Counted from the stretch's first letter, positions 9,390-18,925 are shown. The stretch is DNA of 64,000 nucleotides from Algoriphagus sediminis (GCF_030403435.1 NZ_JAUEPH010000004.1:372001-436000), one strand, 5' to 3'. The notes: a model not told the origin generated them from the sequence alone. Program-made: numbers and translations.

Positions 9390-10700
9390 TCAAAGTCTTG
9401 CATCTACTTTCTGTTTAGGTAATATACTTTTCACATCAAACACCACTTGATTATCAGATTTCTGGATTTGCCAAGATTTGAACTCTATATGTGCCACAGC
9501 CAAAATAATCGCAGAGTACTGATCTAAGTTCTCTTTGGTTTTGCCATTGATAATTTCTAAGCCATACTCATGCTTAACTTCAGCTGGATCAGCCCAAGGA
9601 TCATAGATATCTACATCCATATCGAAGGATTTGAGTTCTTGGTAGATATCGATCACTCTAGTATTCCTCACATCCGGACAGTCTTCCTTAAAGGTAAAGC
9701 CTAAAATCAAAACCTTAGCATCAATCACTTTCAGGTCCTTACGCATCATGTGCTTGATTACCTCGGTAGCCACGTGCTTACCCATGGAGTCGTTGAGTCG
9801 ACGTCCTGCTAAAATAATTTCCGGATGATAGCCTACTTCTTGTGCCTTTTGGGCGAGATAATAAGGATCAACTCCAATGCAGTGCCCTCCTACCAGTCCA
9901 GGTCGGAAAGGAAGGAAATTCCACTTTGTTCCTGCAGCTTCTAAGACTTCCTGCGTGTCGATATCCAATAGATTAAAGATCTTGCTCAGTTCATTGACAA
10001 AGGCAATGTTGATATCCCGCTGGGAGTTTTCGATCACCTTTGCCCCTTCAGCTACTTTAATGGAGGAGGCTTTGTGCGTACCAGCTGTGATTACTGACTT
10101 GTATAGCTCATCCACATAATCTGCTACTTCAGGAGTACTCCCCGAAGTAATCTTGAGGATTTTGGTTACTGTATGCTCTTTATCTCCAGGGTTGATGCGC
10201 TCGGGAGAATAGCCAGCGAAGAAGTCCTCATTATATTTCAGACCTGAAATTTTTTCCAAAACCGGCACACATTCTTCTTCCGTTACGCCCGGATAAACGG
10301 TGGATTCATAAATTACTACATCCCCTTTTTTTAGTACTCTCGCGATGGCTTCCGAGGCTTTGAGCATAGGAGTAAGAATCGGGCGATTGTGTTTATCTGT
10401 TGGGGTAGGAACAGTTACGATAAAGATATTTGCTGTGGAAATGGGTAAAATAGCATCCGTAACCTGCAGTCCCCTTCCTCTTTCTTCTAATTTTAAAGGG
10501 TTTTCAACAAGTACTGATTGAAGATCACTGTCTTCTACCTCCAAGGTCCGATCATGACCTTTTTGCAGTTCATCCACTCTCTTTGGATCTATATCATAGC
10601 CTACTGTTTTGAATTTTTCAGCAAAGGCAACTGCCAAGGGAAGACCTACATAACCAAGGCCGATAATGGCGATTTTACTTTCATTTAATGGTTTTAGCAT
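9390..10700 (-). CDS. tviB: Nucleotide-sugar dehydrogenase (UDP-HexNAc 6-dehydrogenase, TviB/WbpO type)
   Basis: This 436-residue UDP-glucose/GDP-mannose dehydrogenase-family enzyme has an N-terminal NAD motif GLGYVGLP (about 14-21), the catalytic-cysteine segment GGHCIGVDPYYL (about 275-286), and the C-terminal UDP-binding domain (FKEDCPDVRNTRVIDI). The opening with GHDRTLEV matches the UDP-N-acetylglucosamine/galactosamine dehydrogenase branch rather than plain Ugd. It makes a UDP-HexNAc uronic acid, a usual first precursor of Bacteroidota surface polysaccharides. Whether GlcNAc or GalNAc is used cannot be decided here. A GTTNNNN array starts 35 nt upstream of the start codon. Confidence 0.9.
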   Translation of the reverse strand: MLKPLNESKIAIIGLGYVGLPLAVAFAEKFKTVGYDIDPKRVDELQKGHDRTLEVEDSDLQSVLVENPLKLEERGRGLQVTDAILPISTANIFIVTVPTPTDKHNRPILTPMLKASEAIARVLKKGDVVIYESTVYPGVTEEECVPVLEKISGLKYNEDFFAGYSPERINPGDKEHTVTKILKITSGSTPEVADYVDELYKSVITAGTHKASSIKVAEGAKVIENSQRDINIAFVNELSKIFNLLDIDTQEVLEAAGTKWNFLPFRPGLVGGHCIGVDPYYLAQKAQEVGYHPEIILAGRRLNDSMGKHVATEVIKHMMRKDLKVIDAKVLILGFTFKEDCPDVRNTRVIDIYQELKSFDMDVDIYDPWADPAEVKHEYGLEIINGKTKENLDQYSAIILAVAHIEFKSWQIQKSDNQVVFDVKSILPKQKVDARL

Positions 10701-10734
10701 GGAAGAAGTGACGAATTTAGGGTTTGGATTTCAG

Positions 10735-10822
10735 GTTCGAGGTTCAATGTTCGGAGTTCAATGTTCCGAGTTGGTATCAAATACAATTAAGAATGTTCAA
10801 GGTTCTTTGTTCGAGGTTCGGG
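10735..10822 (+). repeat. GTTNNNN heptad arrays (H1 type)
   Basis: Two short runs of 7-nt units beginning with GTT lie here: six units from 10735 (GTTCGAG, GTTCAAT, GTTCGGA and so on) and four from 10795. They are separated by non-repeat sequence that breaks the phase. The array lies just upstream of the dehydrogenase start (10700) and downstream of the four-helix-bundle gene, the same polarity as the other H1 arrays in the window. Confidence 0.85.
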
Positions 10823-10879
10823 GGTTAGCTCATTAGGGATTAATTGATTAAGGATTAAAAGTTTAACCGAAATACTAAC

Positions 10880-11275
10880 CTAATTCCTTACCCTTGATTT
10901 TAAGTCTTTTGAAGAGTTAATTTGATACTTATACAGAGCGTTTAACTTCTTTATGATTATATCAAGATTATTTCTCAGCTGCTCATACTGCTGATTCTCA
11001 ATGTATTTCATATCCAAAGCATAACTTAAATGATCGATTGTTTCCAATGCACTGGCGAAAGAAATATTTGTAAAATGGGCTTGGTCTTTTAGGCTAGCTC
11101 TTCCGGAACCTTCAGCAAGATTCGTGGCTATACTTGAACTGGATCTTCTGATCTGAGAGATAAGTTCGAAGCGTTCATTTTTCGGGAAATTTAGAGTCAA
11201 TTTCTTGATTTCAATTCTAAACTTCCTGGCCAATTTATAAACCTCTAATTTTTCAAATGAATAAGAAAAATACAT
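10880..11275 (-). CDS. Four-helix-bundle protein (23S rRNA-intervening-sequence family)
   Basis: This 131-residue protein has the family hallmarks: an N-terminal FEKLEVYKLARKFRIEI, the central ISQIRRSSSSIATNLAEGSG (about 52-71), and a C-terminal helix with LRNNLDIIIKKLNALYKY. It forms a small coiled-coil bundle related to Avd of diversity-generating retroelements; no enzymatic function is known. It is one of three members (plus a possible remnant) in this window, all lying amid intergenic repeats. It stands alone between the Wzc gene and the dehydrogenase. Confidence 0.9.
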   Translation of the reverse strand: MYFSYSFEKLEVYKLARKFRIEIKKLTLNFPKNERFELISQIRRSSSSIATNLAEGSGRASLKDQAHFTNISFASALETIDHLSYALDMKYIENQQYEQLRNNLDIIIKKLNALYKYQINSSKDLKSRVRN

Positions 11276-11349
11276 TTTGACCTCAATTAACCTTTAAACA
11301 ATTAAAAGATTAACCAATCCTAACTTCCAAACTCGATTAGACTTAACCT

Positions 11350-11440
11350 TGCGCTCGATACAGCTTCGCCCTTTCAGTCCCAGGGACTTAGCAAAAAATT
11401 CTTGAAAAATCGGGAAACCCGTTCCCTAAGATTTTTGATA
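11350..11440. repeat. Palindromic element E2, copy 1
   Basis: A module CAGCTTCGCCCTTTCAGTCC is followed by a nested hairpin: AAAAATC (around 11405) pairs with GATTTTT (around 11430), enclosing GGGAA/TTCCC. The same module followed by a different hairpin recurs at 45526 and 57212. The remainder of the 11276-11519 gap shows nothing else recognisable. Confidence 0.65.
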
Positions 11441-11519
11441 ACTAGATCAAATAGAGTTGCAAATTAGCAATGAGCTTGCCATCCTAATTAATTCTAAATT
11501 ATCAATAAGTTATTTGAGT

Positions 11520-13967
11520 TTACTTCCTTCTTAAAGCTCTTTTCCACCAAGGCAGTTGGGCTTCCTCATGGTACCCGTAAGAGTTGTTTCCATAACCGTA
11601 ACCATACCCGTATCCATATCCATACCCGTAACCTTTATCCACATGCACATCATTAAGAATGCCGTAAATCTTGGACACCCCTCCCTTTTCCACCAGATTA
11701 TTTAGAATTTGTGTATTTCCTTTCATCGAGTATGCCTGACGGAACACAAAGAAGTTGATATCAGAGAAGGCGAATAATTCCTTTGTTTCTGATACCAATC
11801 CAACGGGAGGACAATCAAAAATTACCACTTCGTATTCTGATTTTATTTCTCTCAAAATCTTGCCAAATTTTTCCTGTAAAAGTAACTCAGCCGGGTTCGG
11901 AGGAATAGGCCCCGAAAGTAATACATCAAAGTTTTTATAACCCGTGGGTTTTACTGCTTTTCTCCAATCTGTGTCACTACTCAAACAGGTACTCATACCC
12001 ACATCATTTGGAAGATTAAAATCTTCAGCAATTTTTGGTTTCCGAAGATCCAGGCCGAGAAGAATCACCTTCTTGCCCATCAGGGCATAAACAGAGGCCA
12101 CATTAATGGATACGAAGGTCTTACCCTCTCCGGAAATTGAAGAAGTAAATAGAATAGTAAGATTATCCCGGCTTGGACTAAGATAGGACATATCTGCCCT
12201 AAGCGATCTAAATGATTCGGTTACAGAAGACCTGGGATTATTTAATACCGGAATAGCATCCTCTGATTGATTTCTACCAATCATTCCAATAAGAGGTACT
12301 TTTATCTGCTTCTCCAGCTCCTTGGGATCCTCAATTTTTGTATTCAAAAAGTCCTTAACCGTAATGAAACCTATGGGCACAATAAAGCCCAGAATTAATC
12401 CTATAAGCAAATTAAGACTGGTTTTTGGTGCAATAGGTAATTGTCCGGCTTTCGCCGTGTCAAGAATGGTATTCTTTGGCATATTGGCTGCCATAGTAAT
12501 CTGAGCCTCCGCCTTTTTCTGAAGCAGATAAACGAAAATATTCTCGTTGATCGTAAACTGCCTCTGAATGCTAATCAGATTTCTTTCAGTTTCGGGAAGA
12601 GAACTCACATCGCTCTCGATCATTCGAATTCGGCTATTCAAGTCAGCCAATACATTTTCGGTATTGGCGATAGCAGAATTCACATTTTCCAGCAAAGCTC
12701 TTTTGGAATTCGCTATCCTATTTTGATTTTCCCTGACGAAAGGTGATTCCTCAGTGAAATTAGAAGTGAGCCTTTCATTTTCGGCCTGTAATTCACTCAG
12801 AGATTCAACCAGACTATTCAATAATGGATCTGCCACTCCTATAAGTGATGGAGCAACCAGATCTCCTGATTGATTTGATAATAAATAGTCTTTCAGGGTC
12901 TGATAATACCTCAGGTTAAGTTCGGTCTGGCTCTTTTCTTTTTCCAGTTCTTGTAATTGTTCAAAAATTACAGAACCCTCTTGAGATAGGTTAAAAACCT
13001 GATTTTCAGTTCTATATTCCTGAAGACGGCTTTCAGATGACTGCAAATCTGCTGATATACCTGTTAGCTGATCATCAATAAATTCAATGGTACTTTCAGA
13101 TGCCCTGTTCTTTTCACCAAGCTCACGCTGAAGGTACATTTCCATCAGTTTATTGATATAATCTTCACCAAGTCTACGAACGGGGGTCTCCAAAGTCAGG
13201 GTAAGAATGGCTGACTGCTTGTTTGTGGGTGCAACGGCTAAATCCTCTCTATATTTAAGCGCCAGACTTGGGGAGTCCACCAATCTAAATAACAGGTTAT
13301 CTCCTGCGAGAGACGACACCTGGTTTACCGTGAATGCAAAGTCCTCACCTCTTATTTCCTCTCCAAAATTATAGATACTCTTGGATAACCTTACCTGGTT
13401 TTTAGGCTGAGTTTTATAATATGGATCTTTGGGATCAAAAATTTTAAACTCGTCATTTTCAATTGTCAACTCAAAGGATTCATCATTGAGCACCTCCAAA
13501 CGGAACATACCCTCAACAAGCTGATTTTGGTTCCAATCCACAGAGACAAGAATGGCCGGGTTATCATAGCGTCTTGTTGTCCGTACAAAGCCCTCTTCAA
13601 AATACTCTACATTTAAATCCAGAGCATTTATTGACTCCTCAGCCAGAGTGTAGGATTTAAGAATCCCAATTTCATTCTCAATGTTGCTTTGTCCCTGAAA
13701 TCCTCCAAATCCTGCAGATTCAAAAAGATCCATCCCTAGGGAGGCTTCCTCATCTTCTATCAGAACACTGGATTGAATCTGATAAATCGGTGTTGAGTAG
13801 CGATTAAACGCAAATGCAAAGACAATCCCCAGGAACATACAAATCCCAATCCAGGGCCAGTATTGCAGATAATTAAAAAGCAAAACCTTTAGATCAATTT
13901 CATCCTCCTTGTTCGCAACAAAAGGGTTTGCTTGCTGATTTCCGTTATTTGGAATATTTGAATACAT
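11520..13967 (-). CDS. wzc: Wzc-like polysaccharide co-polymerase / BY-kinase
   Basis: This 815-residue tyrosine autokinase has an N-terminal Wzz domain with a membrane helix (about 38-58), a long periplasmic coiled-coil region (about 280-490), a second helix near 520-540, and a cytoplasmic kinase domain. The kinase has Walker A SSISGEGKT (about 609-617), Walker A' LGLDLRKPK, and Walker B VVIFDCPP (about 714-721). The tail holds a run of alternating Gly-Tyr (about 779-793), the likely autophosphorylation cluster. It controls chain length and export with the Wza lipoprotein encoded 8 nt upstream. A second pair lies upstream of kdsB. Confidence 0.95.
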   Translation of the reverse strand: MYSNIPNNGNQQANPFVANKEDEIDLKVLLFNYLQYWPWIGICMFLGIVFAFAFNRYSTPIYQIQSSVLIEDEEASLGMDLFESAGFGGFQGQSNIENEIGILKSYTLAEESINALDLNVEYFEEGFVRTTRRYDNPAILVSVDWNQNQLVEGMFRLEVLNDESFELTIENDEFKIFDPKDPYYKTQPKNQVRLSKSIYNFGEEIRGEDFAFTVNQVSSLAGDNLLFRLVDSPSLALKYREDLAVAPTNKQSAILTLTLETPVRRLGEDYINKLMEMYLQRELGEKNRASESTIEFIDDQLTGISADLQSSESRLQEYRTENQVFNLSQEGSVIFEQLQELEKEKSQTELNLRYYQTLKDYLLSNQSGDLVAPSLIGVADPLLNSLVESLSELQAENERLTSNFTEESPFVRENQNRIANSKRALLENVNSAIANTENVLADLNSRIRMIESDVSSLPETERNLISIQRQFTINENIFVYLLQKKAEAQITMAANMPKNTILDTAKAGQLPIAPKTSLNLLIGLILGFIVPIGFITVKDFLNTKIEDPKELEKQIKVPLIGMIGRNQSEDAIPVLNNPRSSVTESFRSLRADMSYLSPSRDNLTILFTSSISGEGKTFVSINVASVYALMGKKVILLGLDLRKPKIAEDFNLPNDVGMSTCLSSDTDWRKAVKPTGYKNFDVLLSGPIPPNPAELLLQEKFGKILREIKSEYEVVIFDCPPVGLVSETKELFAFSDINFFVFRQAYSMKGNTQILNNLVEKGGVSKIYGILNDVHVDKGYGYGYGYGYGYGYGNNSYGYHEEAQLPWWKRALRRK
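11589..11633 (-). repeat. Hexanucleotide repeat encoding the Gly-Tyr tail of Wzc
   Basis: About seven tandem copies of a six-base unit (plus-strand variants of CCATAC and CCGTAT/CCGTAA) encode alternating Gly and Tyr near the kinase C-terminus. Loss or gain of a unit keeps the frame and changes the number of phosphorylatable tyrosines by one. Confidence 0.85.
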
Positions 13968-13975
13968 GTAATTCC

Positions 13976-14788
13976 TTAATTATTAATCAGGTTAAGGATC
14001 AGGGCCAAAGCAGTAATTGCTGATATTACCAGAGCGATTGATTCAGCTGCATTTTCACCTGCACCTATTTCTCTCACCTTCATGGGCTCAGCATAAATCT
14101 GATCGTTTGGCTGAATAAAGTAAAATGGAGACTCAACTATTTGTCGATCCAAAAGATCTATCTTATGAAGTTTGGTGCCATCAGGGTATTGACGAATTAA
14201 GAGCACTTCATCTCGTTTTGCAACAGGACTCAAATCTCCGGCATTGGCTATGGCTTCAAAAATGGTCATTCTATCCTGCAGAACTACGAACTTACCTGGG
14301 CGTCTAAATTCTCCTAAAGCAGAATATCTAATTCCTCCCAGCTTCACTTTTACATAAAGCTCGGTTTTTACAATAGATTTTAATTTTTCTTCAATGGCCA
14401 CTCTTGCTTCATCAATGGTCTTGTCTTTTACATTTACTTCTCCAACAATAGGTAGTCTAATATTGCCATTAGTATCAATGGTATACCCCGTCATGTAGTA
14501 AATATCACCACCGCTCTGTCCAGCTACATTTCCCATTTGAGCATTCATAGGTATATTTTCGCCGTTAAAGCCATTTTCTATCAGCTGCTCAATGGTCTGT
14601 ACATTTACATCAAGGATGTCATTGTACTGTAGCCTATACTCCGGGATTTCGTAGGTGATCAAAGAATCCTCAGAAATGGGTTCATTCTCTTCCAGATTCT
14701 GGAGATAGATGATTTTTTTATTGGAAACGCAGCTGGAAATAAGAATTAACACCAAAAAAGGTAAGCCTGCCTGTAAAATTCTACTCAT
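13976..14788 (-). CDS. wza: Wza-like polysaccharide export outer-membrane lipoprotein
   Basis: This 270-residue lipoprotein has a lipobox ending at Cys20 (LISSC). The family opening NKKIIYLQNLEENEPI follows, then the poly_export domain (YRLQYNDILDVNVQTIEQL, about 51-69), an SLBB-like domain (RRPGKFVVLQDRMTIFEAIA, about 161-180), and a C-terminal hydrophobic anchor near 246-268. It forms the periplasmic/outer-membrane export channel with the Wzc encoded 8 nt downstream. A promoter-like site precedes it. A paralogue lies at 18065..18895. Confidence 0.93.
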   Translation of the reverse strand: MSRILQAGLPFLVLILISSCVSNKKIIYLQNLEENEPISEDSLITYEIPEYRLQYNDILDVNVQTIEQLIENGFNGENIPMNAQMGNVAGQSGGDIYYMTGYTIDTNGNIRLPIVGEVNVKDKTIDEARVAIEEKLKSIVKTELYVKVKLGGIRYSALGEFRRPGKFVVLQDRMTIFEAIANAGDLSPVAKRDEVLLIRQYPDGTKLHKIDLLDRQIVESPFYFIQPNDQIYAEPMKVREIGAGENAAESIALVISAITALALILNLINN

Positions 14789-14821
14789 ATAAACTCTTTG
14801 ATGCTTCGGATTAAAACGTGG

Positions 14822-14849
14822 TAAAAGTATAAATTTTCACCTTATTCAA
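14822..14849 (-). promoter_or_regulatory. Candidate Bacteroidota-type promoter for wza/wzc
   Basis: On the minus strand TTG (14847-14849) and TACTTTTA (14822-14829) are separated by 17 nt. This resembles the Bacteroidota sigma consensus TTG-N17-23-TAnnTTTG except for the last base. A start point near 14813 would leave a 5' leader of about 25 nt before the ATG at 14788. It matches the position of a transcription break between kdsB and wza. Confidence 0.35.
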
Positions 14850-14884
14850 CCTACTTAATTGCTGATTTTGCAAAAAGAAATCCT

Positions 14885-15607
14885 CTATTTTAACGAAAAC
14901 TTATTTATGGCCTTTTCTAAATCTTCCTGAGTGTCTATTGCAATCGGTTGAAAAGAAGTTTCTACCATTTTTATTTTCAAACCTAAATCAAATGCTCTCA
15001 ACTGTTCCAGCATTTCCACTTGCTCCAAAGCCGACTTAGGAGCTGAAGTAAGTTTCAGCAAGGCTTCCTTTCTATACGCATAAATCCCCAGGTGCTTCCA
15101 ATAATGCACATTTTTAGAATTATCCCGATTGAAAGGAATTTTAGAACGGGAAAAGTATAGAGCCTCATTATTCGAATTCGTCACCACCTTCACCACATTA
15201 GGATTATCGGCTTTTTCAGATGAAATTTTCGTTTTCAAACTAGCCATTTTCACTTTTTCATCCCTAAATACTTCAATAAGGGATTTGAGAGTAGGTTTAT
15301 CCTGAAAAGGTTCGTCCCCCTGCACATTTACAACCAAATCAGCCTCCACTTCTTCCAACGCTTCAGCTATACGATCCGATCCACTTTCATGTTCCTTTCG
15401 GGATATAAAGACATTTCCTCCTAACTCTTTTATTTGCCCTTCGATCTCACTTGAGTCAGTCACGACCCAGACTTCATCAAACAAACCAGTTCCCAGAGTA
15501 CTCAAATAGGTTCTTTGAATGACAGATTTACCCCCAAGATCCTGAACAAGCTTTTTCGGAAGGCGAGTGGAATTGAGTCTTGCGGGAATTAAGGCGACTG
15601 TTTTCAT
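14885..15607 (-). CDS. kdsB: 3-deoxy-manno-octulosonate cytidylyltransferase
   Basis: This 240-residue enzyme makes CMP-Kdo from CTP and Kdo. The nucleotide-binding opening ALIPARLNSTRLPKKL (about 5-20), the VNVQGDEPF metal/substrate motif (about 94-102) and FSRSKIPFNRD (about 148-158) are clear, and length is normal. Kdo is needed for the LPS core and in some capsules. Its position between two Wza/Wzc pairs is unusual. The start overlaps the stop of the upstream Wzc gene by one nucleotide (TAATG), so it is co-translated with the second wza-wzc pair. Confidence 0.95.
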   Translation of the reverse strand: MKTVALIPARLNSTRLPKKLVQDLGGKSVIQRTYLSTLGTGLFDEVWVVTDSSEIEGQIKELGGNVFISRKEHESGSDRIAEALEEVEADLVVNVQGDEPFQDKPTLKSLIEVFRDEKVKMASLKTKISSEKADNPNVVKVVTNSNNEALYFSRSKIPFNRDNSKNVHYWKHLGIYAYRKEALLKLTSAPKSALEQVEMLEQLRAFDLGLKIKMVETSFQPIAIDTQEDLEKAINKFSLK

Positions 15608-18063
15608 TAAACTCTAAAAGCCTTTCTAATCTTCTTGAAGAGATTCCAATCCTTCTTCTTAATCAACTTCTTTTTGTTTTCAAGATCATCCCCATAGTAA
15701 TTATACATGTACTTGTTGTTCTGGGAATAGAGGTAGGTATTACCATATCCGTAATTGTAGCCCTCGTAATGGTAACCAGAATTCACGATGCCATTAAAGA
15801 CTCCATATACATTCACCACCTGCTTGTTATTAAAGAGGTCATTTATCATAACCAGGTGATCTTTAACGGTATAGCTTTGTCTGACTACATAAAGATTGAT
15901 ATCGAAAAGACGCATCAGATCAATGGTCTCAGAAACCAATCCCATTGGAGGCGTATCAAAAATGATGATATCAAAATTGGCTTCGAGAAAGGCAAGGAAA
16001 GTTTTAAGCCTGGGTGTTTGTAATAATTCTGCAGGGTTTGGAGGAATTACACCGGATGGAACATACCATAAGTTCTCCTGCTCAGTATCACAAATAATAT
16101 CACGAGCCTCAGCTTTTCCAATTAAATACGTGGAAAGCCCCACTTTCTCATCACCCCCAAAATAGGTAGCAAGCTTCGGCCGCCTCAAGTCTCCTCCTAC
16201 CACAATTGTCTTTTTGGAACCCAATGCCATGGCAGAAGCCAGGTTTAATGAGGTAAATGTTTTCCCTTCTCCCGAGACGGAGGAGGTAACCAAAATTTTC
16301 TTTGAAGCTTTATTGCTTGCCAGATAGGTAATGGCCGATCTTAGCGATCTAAATGATTCGGAAACGGCCGACTTTGGGTGATCCAAAACCACTTTATTGG
16401 TATCCTTTTCACTAAAACCGATGACCCCAAGCTGGGGAATCATAAAATGCTTTTTCAGATCTCTCTGGTCCTTGATGGTATCATTAAATAGATCCTTGAC
16501 CACGATAAAGCCAAAAGGAACAAGGAAACCCAAAATGACTGCTAAACCGTAGTTTTGCTGCTTCTTTGGGAAAACAAGAGTGCCCTTCTTGGCTGGATCC
16601 AAAATAGAATTATCCGACACATTCGAAGCCATCGCAATCCCTGCCTCGGCTCTCTTTTCCAATAAATAGGTATAAAGAGACTCCCTCAGCTTAAACTCTC
16701 TGAATATTCCCGAATATTGGGATTCTGATTCGGGAAGGGTTGAAAATTCAGCATCATAAACTGCGATATCGTTATCTATAGTCTGGATTTTCTGTTGCGT
16801 ATTTGCGATCAGGTTATCAATATTTTCTTCCAGAGCTTCCTGAACCTCCATCATCTGCACATCAATCTTGATTACCTCGGGATGCCTCTCACTTACGGAA
16901 GCCAAAAGCTCTCTTCTTTCCTGTGATAGGGTGACCAAAGTTGTAATCAAACCATTCAAAAGTGGATCCGGAACTCCAACTACGGATGGGGCAATCACAT
17001 TAGAGTAATCCTTGCTGCGGGAATCCATGTAGCCCTTGATCTGCCTGAAGTAATTGAGCTGATAGTCTAATTCTGCTTTAGTTTCATCCAGCATATTCAT
17101 TTTTCCAAGGATATTGGAAAATTCTGCTGAAACATCGAGTAACTGATTCTCCACTTTGAACTCCTGGAGTTCCTGCTCTTTATTTTTCAGGGAATCCTCA
17201 AGGAAACCCAGCTGCTCTTCGATAAAGGCCAGGGTATTTTCCTGAATCTGATTTTTTTCATTAAGGTCAAATTCTATGTAGGAAAGCATCAGCGCATTAA
17301 TGTAATCGCTTCCCTTTTCAACCACTTTCGTGGTTAGACTAATATTCAAAACAGATCCATATTCATTAGCCAGACCCACCGAAACCTTGTTTGAATACTC
17401 ATTCGCCAATTCTAATGGATTCCTGAAATTCACCACCACGGCATCTCCTACTCTCCCTGGATTCACCAGATGAACAGTAAACTTGGATCTTGCTGTGCTA
17501 ATCTCATCTCCAAAGGAGTAGGTTTTATTATAAATCGATTCATCACCTGCCGAAGCGGTAGCGTTCATACCCAAAAAGTCATCTTCTTCAGGAACCAACT
17601 TATATGTATCATCCGAAAGAATCTGAACTTCTATTGGAGTATCGGTAATCTGAAGGTGTTCCCAATCCACTTCTACTCTAATCGGAGATCTATCGTAAAG
17701 CTCAATGGCTTTGATATTTGTCTTGGCAAAGTACTCCACATCGAAATGCACTTTTTCCAATGCATTAAGAGCTAAGTTCTTTGACTTCAGTCGGGCGATA
17801 TCGTTTTGAAGGTTTAGGCCTGTGGAAAAAATATTCGAGCGGTCAAAAATTTTGGACTCCGGAGAATCATTGGTTTTGATTACCATCGAACCATTCACCT
17901 CAAATTCATCCACCGTGTATCTGTGGAAAAGGAAAGTCCCCACAAAAAAGACGAAAATAAAGAGCACATACCATGGCCAAAAGCGAAGGTATTTGGCCAC
18001 CACATACCTTATTTCTAAGGCTTTCTCTTCATTATCCAGTTGGCTGAGATCTAACTTCTCCAT
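15607..18063 (-). CDS. wzc: Second Wzc-like co-polymerase / BY-kinase
   Basis: This 818-residue paralogue of the Wzc at 11520 has the same Wzz/coiled-coil/kinase layout but clearly diverged sequence. Walker A is SSVSGEGKT (about 594-602), Walker A' GGDLRRPK and Walker B IIIFDTPP (about 699-706). The tail has a looser Tyr-rich cluster (about 762-792) in place of strict Gly-Tyr repeats, followed by a Lys-rich end. It begins 1 nt after the Wza paralogue and overlaps kdsB by 1 nt, making a wza-wzc-kdsB operon. Confidence 0.95.
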   Translation of the reverse strand: MEKLDLSQLDNEEKALEIRYVVAKYLRFWPWYVLFIFVFFVGTFLFHRYTVDEFEVNGSMVIKTNDSPESKIFDRSNIFSTGLNLQNDIARLKSKNLALNALEKVHFDVEYFAKTNIKAIELYDRSPIRVEVDWEHLQITDTPIEVQILSDDTYKLVPEEDDFLGMNATASAGDESIYNKTYSFGDEISTARSKFTVHLVNPGRVGDAVVVNFRNPLELANEYSNKVSVGLANEYGSVLNISLTTKVVEKGSDYINALMLSYIEFDLNEKNQIQENTLAFIEEQLGFLEDSLKNKEQELQEFKVENQLLDVSAEFSNILGKMNMLDETKAELDYQLNYFRQIKGYMDSRSKDYSNVIAPSVVGVPDPLLNGLITTLVTLSQERRELLASVSERHPEVIKIDVQMMEVQEALEENIDNLIANTQQKIQTIDNDIAVYDAEFSTLPESESQYSGIFREFKLRESLYTYLLEKRAEAGIAMASNVSDNSILDPAKKGTLVFPKKQQNYGLAVILGFLVPFGFIVVKDLFNDTIKDQRDLKKHFMIPQLGVIGFSEKDTNKVVLDHPKSAVSESFRSLRSAITYLASNKASKKILVTSSVSGEGKTFTSLNLASAMALGSKKTIVVGGDLRRPKLATYFGGDEKVGLSTYLIGKAEARDIICDTEQENLWYVPSGVIPPNPAELLQTPRLKTFLAFLEANFDIIIFDTPPMGLVSETIDLMRLFDINLYVVRQSYTVKDHLVMINDLFNNKQVVNVYGVFNGIVNSGYHYEGYNYGYGNTYLYSQNNKYMYNYYGDDLENKKKLIKKKDWNLFKKIRKAFRV

Positions 18064-18064
18064 A

Positions 18065-18895
18065 TTAGTTACTTCCAGAGACCAAATTAATGATTAGCAA
18101 GGTAGATGCCAATAGTCCCGCAAATAAAGCCATAGTTGCAGTAAGATTATCAGCTGTACCAATTTGGCGTATTTTCATGGGTTCCAGATACAAAATATCA
18201 TTGGGTTGAATGAAATAAAATGGGCTGGCAAGCAAAGCACGATCATTTAGGTTGATTTGATGGATTTTCACTCCATCATCATACTGCCGGATCAGAAACA
18301 TTTTATTTTTCTTTCCTAGAATGGTGGTCTCACCTGAGTTTGCCAGAGCATCGAAAATAGTTGCCCTATTTTTAAAAATGATCTGAATACCAACACTATT
18401 AAACTCTCCAAGTGTGGTATAGCGAATTCCGGCTATTCGTAATCGAACATATACCTCTTCCTTAAAAAAGGCATTGATCTCCTTCTGCACCAAATTCTTC
18501 GCCTGCTCCTCTGTTAATCCTGCAATCTTGATTTTTCCCAGCTTTGGCACCTCCACCATTCCCTCCTGATCAATTGAATACCCTGTGAAATAAAGTGGAT
18601 CAGATCCACCTTGGCCTCCACCACCGCCGCCCATACCTCCTACTCTTCCCTGATTTCCGGTATTGTTTTGAAAGGAAAAGGCCTGGGTGAATTCTTCATT
18701 GCTAGACGCAAAGCTGATTTCCACTATATCAAAAGGCTGAAGCACATATTCATAATCTACTTCTGCATAAGGAATAAATTCCTCAAGCTCAATGGGTTCA
18801 TTCTCGGGTAAATTTTGGAGATAGGTGATCCTTTTATTGCTGATACAGCTCGCGCAAACTGCCGCCAAAAAAATTATCAAGTAAACTTTTCTCAT
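18065..18895 (-). CDS. wza: Second Wza-like export lipoprotein
   Basis: This 276-residue lipoprotein has a lipobox ending at Cys17 (CASC), then SNKRITYLQNLPENEPIE. A poly_export domain (LQPFDIVEISFASS), a glycine-rich loop at about 87-98, an SLBB-like region (NRATIFDALANSGETTI) and a C-terminal hydrophobic helix follow. It presumably works with the Wzc encoded one nucleotide downstream. The glycine-rich insertion distinguishes it from the paralogue at 13976. An H1 array starts 31 nt upstream of its start codon. Confidence 0.93.
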   Translation of the reverse strand: MRKVYLIIFLAAVCASCISNKRITYLQNLPENEPIELEEFIPYAEVDYEYVLQPFDIVEISFASSNEEFTQAFSFQNNTGNQGRVGGMGGGGGGQGGSDPLYFTGYSIDQEGMVEVPKLGKIKIAGLTEEQAKNLVQKEINAFFKEEVYVRLRIAGIRYTTLGEFNSVGIQIIFKNRATIFDALANSGETTILGKKNKMFLIRQYDDGVKIHQINLNDRALLASPFYFIQPNDILYLEPMKIRQIGTADNLTATMALFAGLLASTLLIINLVSGSN

Positions 18896-18925
18896 GAAGG
18901 GTAAATTGATGGGCTAAATATAGAA

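Noticed and set aside
11276..11519. A missed small gene between wzc and the four-helix-bundle gene
   Set aside because: No frame longer than a few dozen codons with sensible composition was seen; the gap is explained by element E2 and AT-rich spacer.
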